A stretch of 48,537 nt of DNA from Caldifarciminota bacterium (GTDB lineage Bacteria > Hydrothermota > UBA3073): NCBI GenBank assembly GCA_023129165.1, contig JAGMCL010000153.1, forward strand, positions 1-48,537, in the 5' to 3' direction. Position numbers and translations under genes: made by a program. The notes below the pieces were generated by a model that searched no databases, was not told the origin of the DNA, and saw only the letters and a list, made by a program, of their open reading frames with translations. Positions 1 to 6,977 of the stretch are shown piece by piece; within the stretch, counting starts at the first letter, position 1; the number at the start of each line of letters is the position of its first letter.

Positions 1-6
1 ACTGAT

Positions 7-29
7 CTTTGTTCAATTCCCAAACAAAG
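7..29 (+). repeat. 23-bp dyad element, copy 1
   Basis: CTTTGTTC, spacer AATTCCC, AAACAAAG. It precedes the ribosome-binding site of the gene at 45 and, if the genome is circular, follows the stop codon at 3-5 of the gene that begins at 48258. Confidence 0.85.
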
Positions 30-44
30 AAAGGCGGATATCTC

Positions 45-269
45 ATGACAGAAATCATTGGCGGATATTACTGTGAAAAGCTCCAACACTGGGTAAAGGT
101 TCTCAAGCCTACGAAGAACAGACACAGGCCTCGCATCTATAACAAAAGGAGCTTTCGCATGAAGGGACCTGAAAGGAAAAAAGCATGCGAACCTGCAACA
201 GTTGAAGATTCTTTGAAAAGAGAGATAGTAGGCTTTCTTATAAGAAAGAAAGAGAGGAGGAAGATTTGA
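45..269 (+). CDS. Small basic protein, unknown function
   Basis: This 74-residue protein is not recognised. An in-frame TTG lies at 9 inside the dyad repeat, but ATG 45 is chosen because AAAGGCGGA precedes it at normal spacing and the repeat elsewhere lies outside genes. The product is rich in Lys and Arg, especially in the last 15 residues, so nucleic-acid contact is possible but unproven. It is the first gene of the left-hand early segment and is followed closely by a small coiled-coil gene. Confidence 0.6.
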   Translation: MTEIIGGYYCEKLQHWVKVLKPTKNRHRPRIYNKRSFRMKGPERKKACEPATVEDSLKREIVGFLIRKKERRKI

Positions 270-338
270 AAAGGCGTAAGAAGGGGCAGAAGAGAATATC
301 ACTGAAGGGTCGCAGACTATTAAACACGGAGACGAACT

Positions 339-695
339 ATGCAGAAATCTATGAGGGAGATAATAGAGGGCAAGGTGACAGAGGAACTGGAAGAGCGCAA
401 AGAAGAACTATATCGAAAGATTTTGTACAAGCAGAGGCTTTTGGATAAATATAGATACTTGATTGCTCAAACAGACGGAAACTGCTTTGAATTTATTAGA
501 GAATATGAAATGATAGATAGAGTAGTATTCTTCAGACAGAAGAAGGTCAAGCTTATCTCCTCAATCAAATCAGAAGGAAAAAAGATGATACCTGTCAAAA
601 AGAAAGTGGAAGATTTAACAAAGACAGAGGCATCTACTCTCTTAGAACAACTACTAGCTCTTAAAAGAAGCAGGCAATCAGATAAACCTCTGTAA
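339..695 (+). CDS. Coiled-coil protein, unknown function
   Basis: A 118-residue protein with a charged heptad-like N-terminal half (residues 5-45, alternating Glu/Lys and Leu/Ile) and a basic C-terminus. No catalytic motif is visible. ATG 339 follows GGAG at about 8 nt; a second ATG four codons in is possible. The gene ends just before the promoter at 719, so it closes the transcription block that enters from the right end of the window. An ORF in another frame (266-448) overlaps its start and is probably not real. Confidence 0.6.
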   Translation: MQKSMREIIEGKVTEELEERKEELYRKILYKQRLLDKYRYLIAQTDGNCFEFIREYEMIDRVVFFRQKKVKLISSIKSEGKKMIPVKKKVEDLTKTEASTLLEQLLALKRSRQSDKPL

Positions 696-718
696 AACAC
701 CAGACAGGAATTTTTTTG

Positions 719-747
719 TTGACACTTGCCACAAGAGACTGTATAAC
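719..747 (+). promoter_or_regulatory. Sigma-70-type promoter
   Basis: TTGACA at 719-724 and TATAAC at 742-747 are 17 bp apart, with TG directly before the -10 box. Transcription would start near 754, upstream of the gene at 807. Confidence 0.75.
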
Positions 748-806
748 ACAATTAATGACATATGGAGACACCATCTAACAATTTAACTTTTAGAAGGAGG
801 CAAATT

Positions 807-1259
807 ATGGAGAACGAAGAAAGGAAAAGGGAAGGTGTGTCAGAGGAAGAGGAAAAAGGAAGAGAACCAGACGTATTATTTAATCTCGTCTACGCCGGCA
901 ACAATCCAGCACCTAATAAGAAGGGCTGTGTTGGAATTGTGGCTAGAAAAGATGGAAAAGAGGCAAGAGTATTCTATGACTATGGCGACGATGTTATGGA
1001 GATGATAGATCTTTTTGGGGAAGAAGTTGTATTCTCTAATGCTCGTGGCAAAATGGTAATCGGACTGCAGGCAGCTATGAGGGCCCGACTCAAGTCCGAT
1101 CAGAGCATTGAAGATCTTATGGCAAAATACAAACCAGGCGTTGCCTTGGAGAAGATTCCCACAGATATGAACAAAGCAACTGAAGATTACTTTGCTGGAC
1201 TTAGTGATGACGAACAGGACGCTATGATTGCCCGTCTTATGTCCCGTAAAGATATCTAA
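807..1259 (+). CDS. Acidic early protein, unknown function
   Basis: A 150-residue protein. The first 25 residues are highly charged and likely disordered; a compact middle follows (GVGIV-like and RVFYDYGDD stretches) and then a helical C-terminus. No family is recognised. ATG 807 is preferred to an in-frame ATG at 762 because AGAAGGAGG sits directly upstream of 807. The gene has its own near-consensus promoter (719) and an intrinsic terminator (1292-1330), so it forms a single-gene unit and may be made in quantity early in infection. Confidence 0.75.
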   Translation: MENEERKREGVSEEEEKGREPDVLFNLVYAGNNPAPNKKGCVGIVARKDGKEARVFYDYGDDVMEMIDLFGEEVVFSNARGKMVIGLQAAMRARLKSDQSIEDLMAKYKPGVALEKIPTDMNKATEDYFAGLSDDEQDAMIARLMSRKDI

Positions 1260-1291
1260 CCTCCGCTCCGTAGGTTAGATTTAGGCCGGCC

Positions 1292-1330
1292 AAAGCGGGG
1301 GAGTATGCCCAAACTCTCCCGCTTTTTCTT
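1292..1330 (+). terminator. Rho-independent terminator
   Basis: AAAGCGGGGGAG pairs across a 10-nt loop with CTCTCCCGCTTT (one G-U pair) and is followed by TTTTTCTT. It lies 33 bp after the stop codon at 1259. Confidence 0.85.
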
Positions 1331-1369
1331 GGCTAAGAATGGAGACATTTGTCAAGGGAGATACTTATA

Positions 1370-1591
1370 ATGGAAGAAAAAGAATGGAAAGCCGCAAGAA
1401 GGACTACAGAGGGATTACTTAGATCAGCAGAGAGGAGTATTAAAACTGCTAGAAGACTTAAGGTCCTTTTGGGAGCAGAAAATGAGTGCTGTGATACAAT
1501 TCTAACTTATATAGAGAGTATCCTTGGCTACTGGAATGAAAGAAGCGTAGCCTCAAAACTCCGTTTTGTTGAGGAAACTTGTAATGAGTAA
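1370..1591 (+). CDS. Small helical protein, unknown function
   Basis: A 73-residue protein with a helical Lys/Arg/Glu-rich N-terminal half and two adjacent cysteines (ECCDT) in the middle. ATG 1370 has AAGGGAG upstream; an in-frame TTG at 1349 would place the start before this site. Its last codons overlap the ligase start at 1584, which suggests translational coupling. Confidence 0.6.
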   Translation: MEEKEWKAARRTTEGLLRSAERSIKTARRLKVLLGAENECCDTILTYIESILGYWNERSVASKLRFVEETCNE

Positions 1592-2480
1592 ACGCTCAGG
1601 AATTCAGCTTGCATATCCCCTCGAAGAGAGACGTTTAACTAATCCTAAATTCGGTTGGTGTTGGCCAGTTATAGTTCAGCCTAAACTGAATGGTGAGAGA
1701 TGTAGAGCCGTCCTGACATCAGCCGGAATTAAGCTTTTATCTTCAGAGTGCAACGAAATAGTATCAGTTCCTCATATTAATAAGCAGATTGAAAATCTGG
1801 CTAGAAGGACTCCCTATACTGAACTTGATGGTGAGCTTTATATCCACGGCTGGGACTTCAATGATCTCCATTCAGTTATTAGTAGAAAAAGTGATGAAAC
1901 TCGTCATGAGAAGTCAGAACTAATGGAGTTTCATATTTTTGATACTATTTCAGAATTTCATCAACTTAAAAGAACTCAACTGCTCTACGATCGATACGAA
2001 GGGCTCTTTGAGGATAATCTCAAATCAGTTCCACTCAAATTTGCCTATAGTATGATTGATATTATGAAGATTTACGATAGTTATTTAGGTCAGGGTTATG
2101 AAGGTATAATTGTCAGACATATTAAATCTCCATACACCAAAAAGCACTCTCGATTTATGCTTAAGTTCAAGCCGAAGAAAAGTGATTATTATGAGATTGA
2201 TTCTGTTACTGAAGCCATAAGCAAATATGGAGTTCCTCTTGGTATTTTAGGAGCTTTTTGGTGTCAAGATTTAGAAGGAACTACTTTCAAGATAGGAGCG
2301 GGAAGGTTGACACATCTTAGGAGAAAAGAGCTCTGGAGGAACAGACAGAGTTTAAGAGGAAAGTTCTGTCATGTTCAGTACCAGACTCTCTCTCCTCGGG
2401 GAGCTCCTATCTTTGGCTTATGTAAAGGAGATGTTCTGAATAAGAATCCAGAAGAGGCATCCGGAGGAGGAATATTATGA
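1584..2480 (+). CDS. ATP-dependent DNA ligase
   Basis: The 298-residue protein carries nucleotidyltransferase motifs of ATP-dependent DNA ligases: motif I PKLNGER with the adenylated Lys34 (KxNG rather than the commoner KxDG), motif III ELDGELY, motif IV EGIIVR and motif V LKFKP, followed by an OB-fold-like C-terminus. It seals nicks after replication or repair. ATG 1584 is used because GAGG lies 9 nt upstream; an earlier in-frame start at 1566 lies inside the previous gene. The length matches small phage ligases without an N-terminal domain. The next gene overlaps its stop as ATGA. Confidence 0.92.
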   Translation: MSKRSGIQLAYPLEERRLTNPKFGWCWPVIVQPKLNGERCRAVLTSAGIKLLSSECNEIVSVPHINKQIENLARRTPYTELDGELYIHGWDFNDLHSVISRKSDETRHEKSELMEFHIFDTISEFHQLKRTQLLYDRYEGLFEDNLKSVPLKFAYSMIDIMKIYDSYLGQGYEGIIVRHIKSPYTKKHSRFMLKFKPKKSDYYEIDSVTEAISKYGVPLGILGAFWCQDLEGTTFKIGAGRLTHLRRKELWRNRQSLRGKFCHVQYQTLSPRGAPIFGLCKGDVLNKNPEEASGGGIL

Positions 2481-2662
2481 GAAATGAGCTCAATCTTGAT
2501 ATCACTCATGAAATATCTAAAATAGAAGGACAAATAAAACGGACTAAGGTGAGACTTCAAGGACTTCATGGAGAGCTCAGAGGACTCCATCGAGTCATTC
2601 AGCTATTACAAGACGAAACAGAGAGGAAGAGGGAAGAAGAAAGACAAATAGATGAATTATAA
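2477..2662 (+). CDS. Short coiled-coil protein
   Basis: A 61-residue, almost entirely helical protein with a heptad pattern (EISKIEGQIKRTKVRLQGL) and a charged tail. Its ATG overlaps the ligase stop (ATGA), so it is translationally coupled and may assist the ligase, although nothing in the sequence shows contact. The stop codon TAA is followed immediately by dyad element copy 2. Confidence 0.7.
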   Translation: MRNELNLDITHEISKIEGQIKRTKVRLQGLHGELRGLHRVIQLLQDETERKREEERQIDEL

Positions 2663-2685
2663 CTCCGTTCAATTCCCAAACGAAG
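2663..2685 (+). repeat. 23-bp dyad element, copy 2
   Basis: CTCCGTTC, spacer AATTCCC, AAACGAAG. It begins at the base after the stop codon at 2662 and is followed by AAAGGAG and the ATG at 2698. Confidence 0.9.
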
Positions 2686-2697
2686 AAAGGAGAAGCT

Positions 2698-2805
2698 ATG
2701 ATTAAAGATCCAAAAAAGAGATTTTGGTCAAAAGTAGCTATAAAAGGAATCGACGAATGTTGGAATTCAGAAAGATTTCCCTGCAAGGAGGGTTACTATG
2801 TCTAG
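2698..2805 (+). pseudogene. Remnant of an HNH endonuclease gene (35 codons)
   Basis: This short ORF with a good ribosome-binding site encodes an N-terminal piece (RFWSKVAIKGIDECW) joined directly to a C-terminal piece (WNSERFPCKEGYYV). The same two pieces are the ends of the 185-residue HNH protein at 37047-37604 and the 90-residue protein at 11160-11432. The HNH core and the DNA-binding region are both missing. The junction falls at a shared Cys-Trp/Trp-Asn-Ser context, as if two similar short sequences had recombined. Its last codons supply the ribosome-binding site (AAGGAGG) and overlap the start codon of the next gene, which may be why it has been kept. Confidence 0.75.
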
Positions 2806-3121
2806 GAAAGTTTATGTAGTCAACCGATCCGTGCATGACTTCTCCGCAGCCGTAGAATTCGGCAAACTTATCTATCTATCCAAAGGCTCTATCAACCGCT
2901 TTAATACTAGTCAGATATATAGGAAGTTTTATCCAATCCTGAAGAGTAGTGAGAAAACTGACTACATCCTGATCACCGGTCTTACAATTATGAATCTGGT
3001 AGCAGCCTTCATTTTTGCTATAAAACATAGAAGATTAAATCTATTATTGTTCAAATCTTATCGAGGAGAAAAGGAATACTTAGAGAGAATTTTGATAGGA
3101 GATGATTTTGATAGGAGATGA
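2798..3121 (+). CDS. Conserved-looking phage protein, unknown function
   Basis: A 107-residue protein. Residues 4-45 form a soluble alpha/beta-like region (VYVVNRSVHDFSAAVEFG), followed by a hydrophobic stretch near 57-75 (ILITGLTIMNLVAAFIFAI) that could be a buried core strand/helix or a membrane segment, then a basic tail. The style is familiar from phage genomes, but I cannot attach a function. ATG 2798 uses the AAGGAGG site inside the end of the HNH remnant. The gene overlaps the next one as ATGA. Confidence 0.7.
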   Translation: MSRKVYVVNRSVHDFSAAVEFGKLIYLSKGSINRFNTSQIYRKFYPILKSSEKTDYILITGLTIMNLVAAFIFAIKHRRLNLLLFKSYRGEKEYLERILIGDDFDRR

Positions 3122-3351
3122 TTGTGATTGTAGGACTGACAGAGAAAGATAACAAAGCAGAAATGGCCTTAATTGTAGTCCTTCATGGTAAATCCCGGGG
3201 AGAGCAACGAGAAATCTGTGTAGATTTTGGTGTTCCTTGGGAAGAATACTTAAGACTCTTGAGAAAGTGGTCAAGGGTAATAGCTCGATGGGAAAAGGAA
3301 GGAGGAAATAAGAATGAGCAACAACAAGCAGAAACCACCAGTGACATCTAA
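3118..3351 (+). CDS. Small protein, unknown function
   Basis: A 77-residue protein that opens with a beta-hairpin-like segment (MIVIVGLTEKDNKAEMALIVVLHG) and has a basic helix (WEEYLRLLRKWSRVIARW). No family is recognised. Its ATG overlaps the stop of the previous gene, and its last 13 codons overlap the start of the zinc-ribbon gene at 3314, so the three are probably translated together. Confidence 0.65.
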   Translation: MIVIVGLTEKDNKAEMALIVVLHGKSRGEQREICVDFGVPWEEYLRLLRKWSRVIARWEKEGGNKNEQQQAETTSDI

Positions 3352-3595
3352 GATTAAAATAGACATAAATAATCTCCCAATGCATATTTGTCCTGCGTGC
3401 TCTAATACAGTCTTCTCTGAGGCTACAGAGATCAGACTTCTCTCTGCAATAGTATCACCTTCAGGGAAAAGTGAAATTATAAAAGTTCCTGTGGCTATAT
3501 GTTCTTTGTGTGGAAAGAAGGTTATGAATAGTGATCTTGAAGAGAGTGCTCTTAGGGGATCGAGAGGAGAAAATAATGTCATACTACAATCCTGA
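3314..3595 (+). CDS. Zinc-ribbon protein
   Basis: A 93-residue protein with two CxxC knuckles, CPAC near residue 26 and CSLC near residue 62, spaced as in a zinc ribbon. Such small phage zinc ribbons often bind nucleic acid or proteins of the transcription or replication machinery; the role here is unknown. ATG 3314 has a strong GGAGG upstream. The end overlaps the nuclease gene that follows. Confidence 0.7.
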   Translation: MSNNKQKPPVTSKIKIDINNLPMHICPACSNTVFSEATEIRLLSAIVSPSGKSEIIKVPVAICSLCGKKVMNSDLEESALRGSRGENNVILQS

Positions 3596-4583
3596 TTTGA
3601 AATATCCAATAGAACCATCTCCAACTTGGAATATCCAAGATAGCTCTAAGATCAAAACTGCTATGGAGTGTTGGCGCAAGTACTTCTTTGAGTATGTCCT
3701 CGGATGGAGATCTATCCGTCCTAACATTCACCTTATATTTGGTTCAGCATGGCATGAAGCCCTTGCTCACCTTTATTTGACGGATTTTTCTGTTGAAAGT
3801 GTTAAAGCAGCTTACTATGATGACTTTCTGCCTGTTTATCGAAAGGCGTTTGATGAAGAGGATGATGAGGCAAACATGCCTAAAGTACCCAACAGAGCCT
3901 TTTTAGCTCTTGCTGCTTATGCTAATAGATACAAAGATGAAGAAAGGGAATACAAAATTCTCAAACATGATGGAGTTCCTATGGTAGAGATAGGAGGAAC
4001 TGTCAACCTTTCCAATGATAGAAACATTACTTTTCGCATGGATACTATTATGGAAGGCCCCCACGGAATTATATCCCGAGAGCATAAGACGGGTAGTTCA
4101 ACCTGGCTATGGGATCTTCAATTTTATCTATCACCACAAGTGGGAACTTATTCTCATGTCCTCTATTGTCTCTATCCTGAGAGGGATGTAAGAGGAGTAG
4201 TTGTTGATGGAACTTTCTTTAAGAAGACAAAAGATGATCCAAAGAAGGATGCCAAAGAGCCTTTCAGACATTTCGATTTTATATCTGTGCCAGTCTATAA
4301 ATCTCCAGATAATATGAATATGTGGCTTAATAATATGCTCTGGTGGTTAGATATGGTGGAGTGGAACTTTGATACTCTTGCTACATGCTCAGAGAATGAC
4401 AAAGTTATGAAGGCCTTTCCAATGAATCCTACTGGGTGTACTAACTGGGGAGGCTGCGCATATCATGATCTTTGTATGGCATGGAGCAATCCATTAGCTC
4501 ATTGTCAAAAGCCTCCGATAGGATTTCAAGTAGAACATTGGAATCCACTGGAGCTGCTAACAAGGGTTAAATTAGAAGTATAA
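3576..4583 (+). CDS. PD-(D/E)XK nuclease, RecB/Cas4-like, with a probable Fe-S cluster
   Basis: The 335-residue protein has the order of a RecB-family PD-(D/E)XK nuclease: N-terminal ECWRKYFFEYVLGWR, the motif GSAWHEALAHL with His60, then FRMDTIM followed by SREHKTG, giving the catalytic Asp, Glu and Lys. Cys32 and three cysteines near residues 288-301 (GCTNWGGCAYHDLC) match the four-Cys pattern that holds a 4Fe-4S cluster in Cas4 and AddB-type nucleases. It probably processes DNA ends for recombination or replication together with the Sak4-like ATPase downstream. ATG 3576 follows GAGGAG; an earlier start at 3531 lies in the previous gene. Confidence 0.85.
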   Translation: MSYYNPDLKYPIEPSPTWNIQDSSKIKTAMECWRKYFFEYVLGWRSIRPNIHLIFGSAWHEALAHLYLTDFSVESVKAAYYDDFLPVYRKAFDEEDDEANMPKVPNRAFLALAAYANRYKDEEREYKILKHDGVPMVEIGGTVNLSNDRNITFRMDTIMEGPHGIISREHKTGSSTWLWDLQFYLSPQVGTYSHVLYCLYPERDVRGVVVDGTFFKKTKDDPKKDAKEPFRHFDFISVPVYKSPDNMNMWLNNMLWWLDMVEWNFDTLATCSENDKVMKAFPMNPTGCTNWGGCAYHDLCMAWSNPLAHCQKPPIGFQVEHWNPLELLTRVKLEV

Positions 4584-4601
4584 AAGAAGGAGATGATTAT
4601 A

Positions 4602-4736
4602 ATGCCTAGAAAAGACAGAACAGGTCCTCCAAAAGATTCTATGGGACCTCATAATGGTAGAGGAAAGGGAAGAGGTCGAGCAATCGGTAAGGGAGTAGGC
4701 CCTAAAAAAGGTGGAAAGAAAGGAGAATGTAAATAA
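4602..4736 (+). CDS. Gly/Lys/Arg-rich small protein, DUF5320-like start
   Basis: A 44-residue protein with AAGGAGATGATTATA before its ATG. The opening MPRKDRTGPP and the later GPHNGRGKGRG resemble the conserved N-terminal signature of DUF5320-type small proteins (MPRxDxTGPxG...GPxTGRG). The function of that family is unknown to me. The protein is strongly basic and probably unstructured, so nucleic-acid binding is possible. It lies between the nuclease and the ATPase. Confidence 0.65.
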   Translation: MPRKDRTGPPKDSMGPHNGRGKGRGRAIGKGVGPKKGGKKGECK

Positions 4737-4741
4737 AGGAG

Positions 4742-5620
4742 GTGATAAAACTGTCAACATTACTAACCATTAAAAAGCATGCTCAAGAAATAAAAGATCT
4801 CTATGACTCTGACCCTCGAAATCTAACTTTCAACGCTATAATCCACGGACCGATCAAAGTGGGTAAAACCTCTCTTCTCAGAACCTGTCCGAAACCTATC
4901 TTTGTTCATAGCTTTGACCCAAATGGAACTTTGGTTCTACAAGATATGATAGAGACAGGAGAAGCTCTGGTTGATACCAGATTTGAGAAGGAAGATCCTT
5001 TCAAACCCAAAGCTTGTCGTTTGTGGGAAGATGAGTTCAACTATTTGTATCGGAAGGAGTTCTTTTCTCATGTAGGAACCTTTGCTATTGATTCTATGAC
5101 AACTTGGGCTCAAACGATTATGTATGAAGTTATCAGAAGAGCTGCTGATAAAAAGAAAGATCGAGAGATAGGAGGAGCTCCTCATGAAAATGACTGGTTA
5201 CCTCAGATGGCCTTTATAGAAAACTATATGAGAAAGTTCCTATCACTCCCTTGCCACTGTATTTTGTTAGGCCATTCTGATCAACCCAAAGATCGTGAAG
5301 GTAATGCAACAGGTGATCTTGGAATTATGATAACTGGAAAACTGAGGGAAAGAGTTCCAGCCTTATTCTCGGAGATTTACTATCTGAGGATTAAGAATTA
5401 TAAGGATGAAACACGGGAACTTCTAACAAAACCTGTTTACGGTATTCAAGCAGGTTCACGATTAGGATTTGGAGGTAAACTTAATAAAGAAGAGCCTCCG
5501 GACATTAAAAAGATCATGGACAAAGTAGGAATTGATTCAAGTAACAAACCGCTATTTAAGGATTTAGAAGAGAGAGAAGGAGGTGAGAACGATGAGTGCG
5601 TTAAAGATACTACCAAATGA
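4742..5620 (+). CDS. Sak4-like RecA-family ATPase
   Basis: About 290 residues with Walker A GPIKVGKTS (residues 36-44) and a Walker B-type strand ending in Asp (VGTFAIDSMT, near 115). Size and motif order match phage Sak4-like single-strand annealing ATPases, which act in recombination-dependent replication, often next to an SSB-like gene; here that partner is at 5841. The start is uncertain. GTG 4742 overlaps the Shine-Dalgarno sequence AAGGAGGTGAT itself, whereas an in-frame CTG at 4751 sits at the ideal distance. No ATG lies near. The 3' end overlaps the next gene. Confidence 0.85.
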   Translation: MIKLSTLLTIKKHAQEIKDLYDSDPRNLTFNAIIHGPIKVGKTSLLRTCPKPIFVHSFDPNGTLVLQDMIETGEALVDTRFEKEDPFKPKACRLWEDEFNYLYRKEFFSHVGTFAIDSMTTWAQTIMYEVIRRAADKKKDREIGGAPHENDWLPQMAFIENYMRKFLSLPCHCILLGHSDQPKDREGNATGDLGIMITGKLRERVPALFSEIYYLRIKNYKDETRELLTKPVYGIQAGSRLGFGGKLNKEEPPDIKKIMDKVGIDSSNKPLFKDLEEREGGENDECVKDTTK

Positions 5621-5816
5621 TCCTTGGGAACATAGAAGTAAGAAAATGAGTTGCAGTACCTGCATGTGGTACATTGTAAAAACTAAGTCTGAAGAAAGTA
5701 AGAATACTGCACCTATCGGCCGGTGCCGAAAACATGCTCCGACTATGGGTGGTTATCCTGTTGTCTTTGAGACTGACTGGTGCGGAGATTACAAACTTGA
5801 CGAAAATGTATTATAA
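5592..5816 (+). CDS. Small four-cysteine protein, probably metal-binding
   Basis: The 74-residue protein has a CSTCMWY knuckle, then GRCRKHAPT, then ETDWCGDY. This arrangement (CxxCxxW, CRxxPP/APT, DWCGxY) recurs in small uncharacterised bacterial and phage proteins and could bind zinc or iron. ATG 5592 is chosen for AAGGAGGTGAG upstream. The start lies inside the end of the ATPase gene, and the SSB-like gene follows 24 bp after its stop, so the three are probably co-translated. Confidence 0.75.
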   Translation: MSALKILPNDPWEHRSKKMSCSTCMWYIVKTKSEESKNTAPIGRCRKHAPTMGGYPVVFETDWCGDYKLDENVL

Positions 5817-5840
5817 CAACTAACAATAAGGAGAAGTAAA

Positions 5841-6275
5841 ATGGGAGAGAGTTTTTTGGACTTTATGGACGAGGATTTAGATGGCGCAGTCGAGCCTCAG
5901 GCAGTTGAGGAGGGAGAATATACTCTTAAATTGGTTGACTGGAAGACAGATAAGAAGGGAGCGATTCTACAGAAGGACAAGAATGATGCACCCTACATCA
6001 TGCCCATCTTTGAGGTTATCGAGTGTGAGGAGGCCGAATTTGCAAAGGGATTCTCCTCTTTTTTGCGTATTCCTTACGCAGATATGACAGTTAAAGAGAA
6101 GAATCAGGCAAAGTGGGAGCTGAGGGCATTCTTTACATGCTTCGGAATCGACTACTCTCAGAGAATCGACTATGAGGAGTGCGTCGGTGCTACCGGAGAT
6201 GCTCTGCTGGTTGTTACTCCTGATGAAGGTTATGGAGAGCAAAACAGGATTAAGAAGTTTATGAGCCCCCGATAG
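5841..6275 (+). CDS. DUF669/SSB-like protein
   Basis: A 144-residue acidic protein. The opening (FMDEDLDGAVEPQAVEEGEYTLKLVDWKTDKKG) matches the pattern of phage DUF669-type proteins, where a PxGEY turn leads into an OB-like barrel, and the last part is Asp/Glu-rich. Such proteins sit beside Sak4/Sak3-like annealing ATPases and probably bind single-stranded DNA. ATG 5841 follows AAGGAG. The tRNA-like sequence begins 12 bp after the stop. Confidence 0.65.
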   Translation: MGESFLDFMDEDLDGAVEPQAVEEGEYTLKLVDWKTDKKGAILQKDKNDAPYIMPIFEVIECEEAEFAKGFSSFLRIPYADMTVKEKNQAKWELRAFFTCFGIDYSQRIDYEECVGATGDALLVVTPDEGYGEQNRIKKFMSPR

Positions 6276-6287
6276 ATGATAACAACT

Positions 6288-6439
6288 GCTGAAATGGCGG
6301 AATTGGCAAGCAGATCACATGGAAAGGATTAGATTCCAGCTTGTCATTGGAGTTTAGACGCACCCACGCTGGGCGAGGATAATACGAAAACACTTAGCGG
6401 TCTAAGTACCTCGTGCAGGTTCGAATCCTGCTTCCAGCA
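6288..6439 (+). tRNA. tRNA-like sequence, Leu-type, with expanded or disrupted core
   Basis: The 5' part (acceptor strand GCTGAAA, then TGGCGGAATTGGCA) reads like a leucine-type tRNA. The 3' part is canonical: T stem GCAGG, loop TTCGAAT, CCTGC, acceptor TTCCAGC (one mismatch), discriminator A, no encoded CCA. The span is 152 nt, about 65 more than a normal tRNA-Leu. The only good partner for the D stem GCG is the CGC at about 6360. Between them lies a hairpin closed by CAAGC/GCTTG. A second helix CGAGG/CCTCG encloses an ACTTAG-CGGT-CTAAGT hairpin. I see no regular 5-bp/7-nt anticodon arm. It may contain an intron, be degenerate, or be a tRNA mimic. Confidence 0.45.
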
Positions 6440-6466
6440 GTTAATCTTTTAATAGGAGGAGATAAA

Positions 6467-6709
6467 ATGGAAATAGACTATCCTAAAGTACAACTGGAAG
6501 ACAAAGATAAGGAAGATACTATAATAATAGAGGAAGAACAATTGATTGACAAACTCTCACGGGTAGGTATAATAGAGAGAACTGAGAGCAACCTGACTGG
6601 TAAATCTTTCTTTTTACCAAGCGTTTATGACTGGATTATCGTTAAAGATTCGGTTGGTATCCTTTGTCTCGTTCCTCTAAGGAAATACCCATCTCCGTTC
6701 GGAAATTGA
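6467..6709 (+). CDS. Acidic small protein, unknown function
   Basis: An 80-residue protein with an acidic N-terminal half (DKDKEDTIIIEEEQ) and a beta-rich C-terminal half (SVYDWIIVKDSVGILCLVPL). No family is recognised. ATG 6467 has TAGGAGGAG upstream; an in-frame ATG at 6413 lies in the T arm of the tRNA-like sequence and is rejected. The stop codon lies inside dyad element copy 3, so the final codons are part of that repeat. Confidence 0.65.
   Translation: MEIDYPKVQLEDKDKEDTIIIEEEQLIDKLSRVGIIERTESNLTGKSFFLPSVYDWIIVKDSVGILCLVPLRKYPSPFGN
6546..6573 (+). promoter_or_regulatory. Possible internal promoter
   Basis: TTGACA (6546-6551) and TATAAT (6568-6573), 16 bp apart, lie inside the gene at 6467. 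They could boost expression of the ParB-methyltransferase and polymerase genes downstream. A chance match in AT-rich coding DNA remains possible. Confidence 0.4.
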
Positions 6710-6715
6710 ACGAAG
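6693..6715 (-). repeat. 23-bp dyad element, copy 3
   Basis: CTCCGTTC, GGAAATT, GAACGAAG; the spacer reads AATTTCC on the minus strand. It contains the stop codon of the preceding gene and lies just before AGGAG and the ATG at 6730. Confidence 0.9.
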
Positions 6716-6729
6716 CATAGGAGAATCTC

Positions 6730-6939
6730 ATGACATCGCAGCGCCCCCGATTATCTATTGATTTAACACCAAGACATCAAGAATTCTTACAAAGATTGCC
6801 ATTCGGCTGGAAGCAGCAGCTCTTCTCAGTCCTTATTGAGATGTTGATTGAGATGACCGACCGCTGCGGTATGGAAGCTCTTGGTGTTATTGCTGCTAAG
6901 AGGATTAAATTAGAGGATTATTTTGAAGGAGGAGAATAA
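6730..6939 (+). CDS. Small helical protein, possibly ribbon-helix-helix-like
   Basis: The 69-residue protein opens with a strand-like RPRLSIDLTPRHQEFLQRL followed by two amphipathic helices (KQQLFSVLIEMLIEM). That order fits a ribbon-helix-helix DNA-binding fold, but similarity is weak and no partner is seen. TAGGAG precedes the ATG. It lies directly downstream of dyad copy 3, the kind of position a regulator acting on that dyad might have; this is speculation. Confidence 0.6.
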   Translation: MTSQRPRLSIDLTPRHQEFLQRLPFGWKQQLFSVLIEMLIEMTDRCGMEALGVIAAKRIKLEDYFEGGE

Positions 6940-6977
6940 TAGCTACTATTGCAAACCTCCATATCTCAATTTCTGAT

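Noticed and set aside
266-448. ORF of 60 codons starting with TTG after GAGAGGAGG
   Set aside because: Most of it overlaps the coiled-coil gene at 339 in another frame, composition is Arg/Gly-rich in the way of out-of-frame translation, and the start is a TTG overlapping the previous stop.
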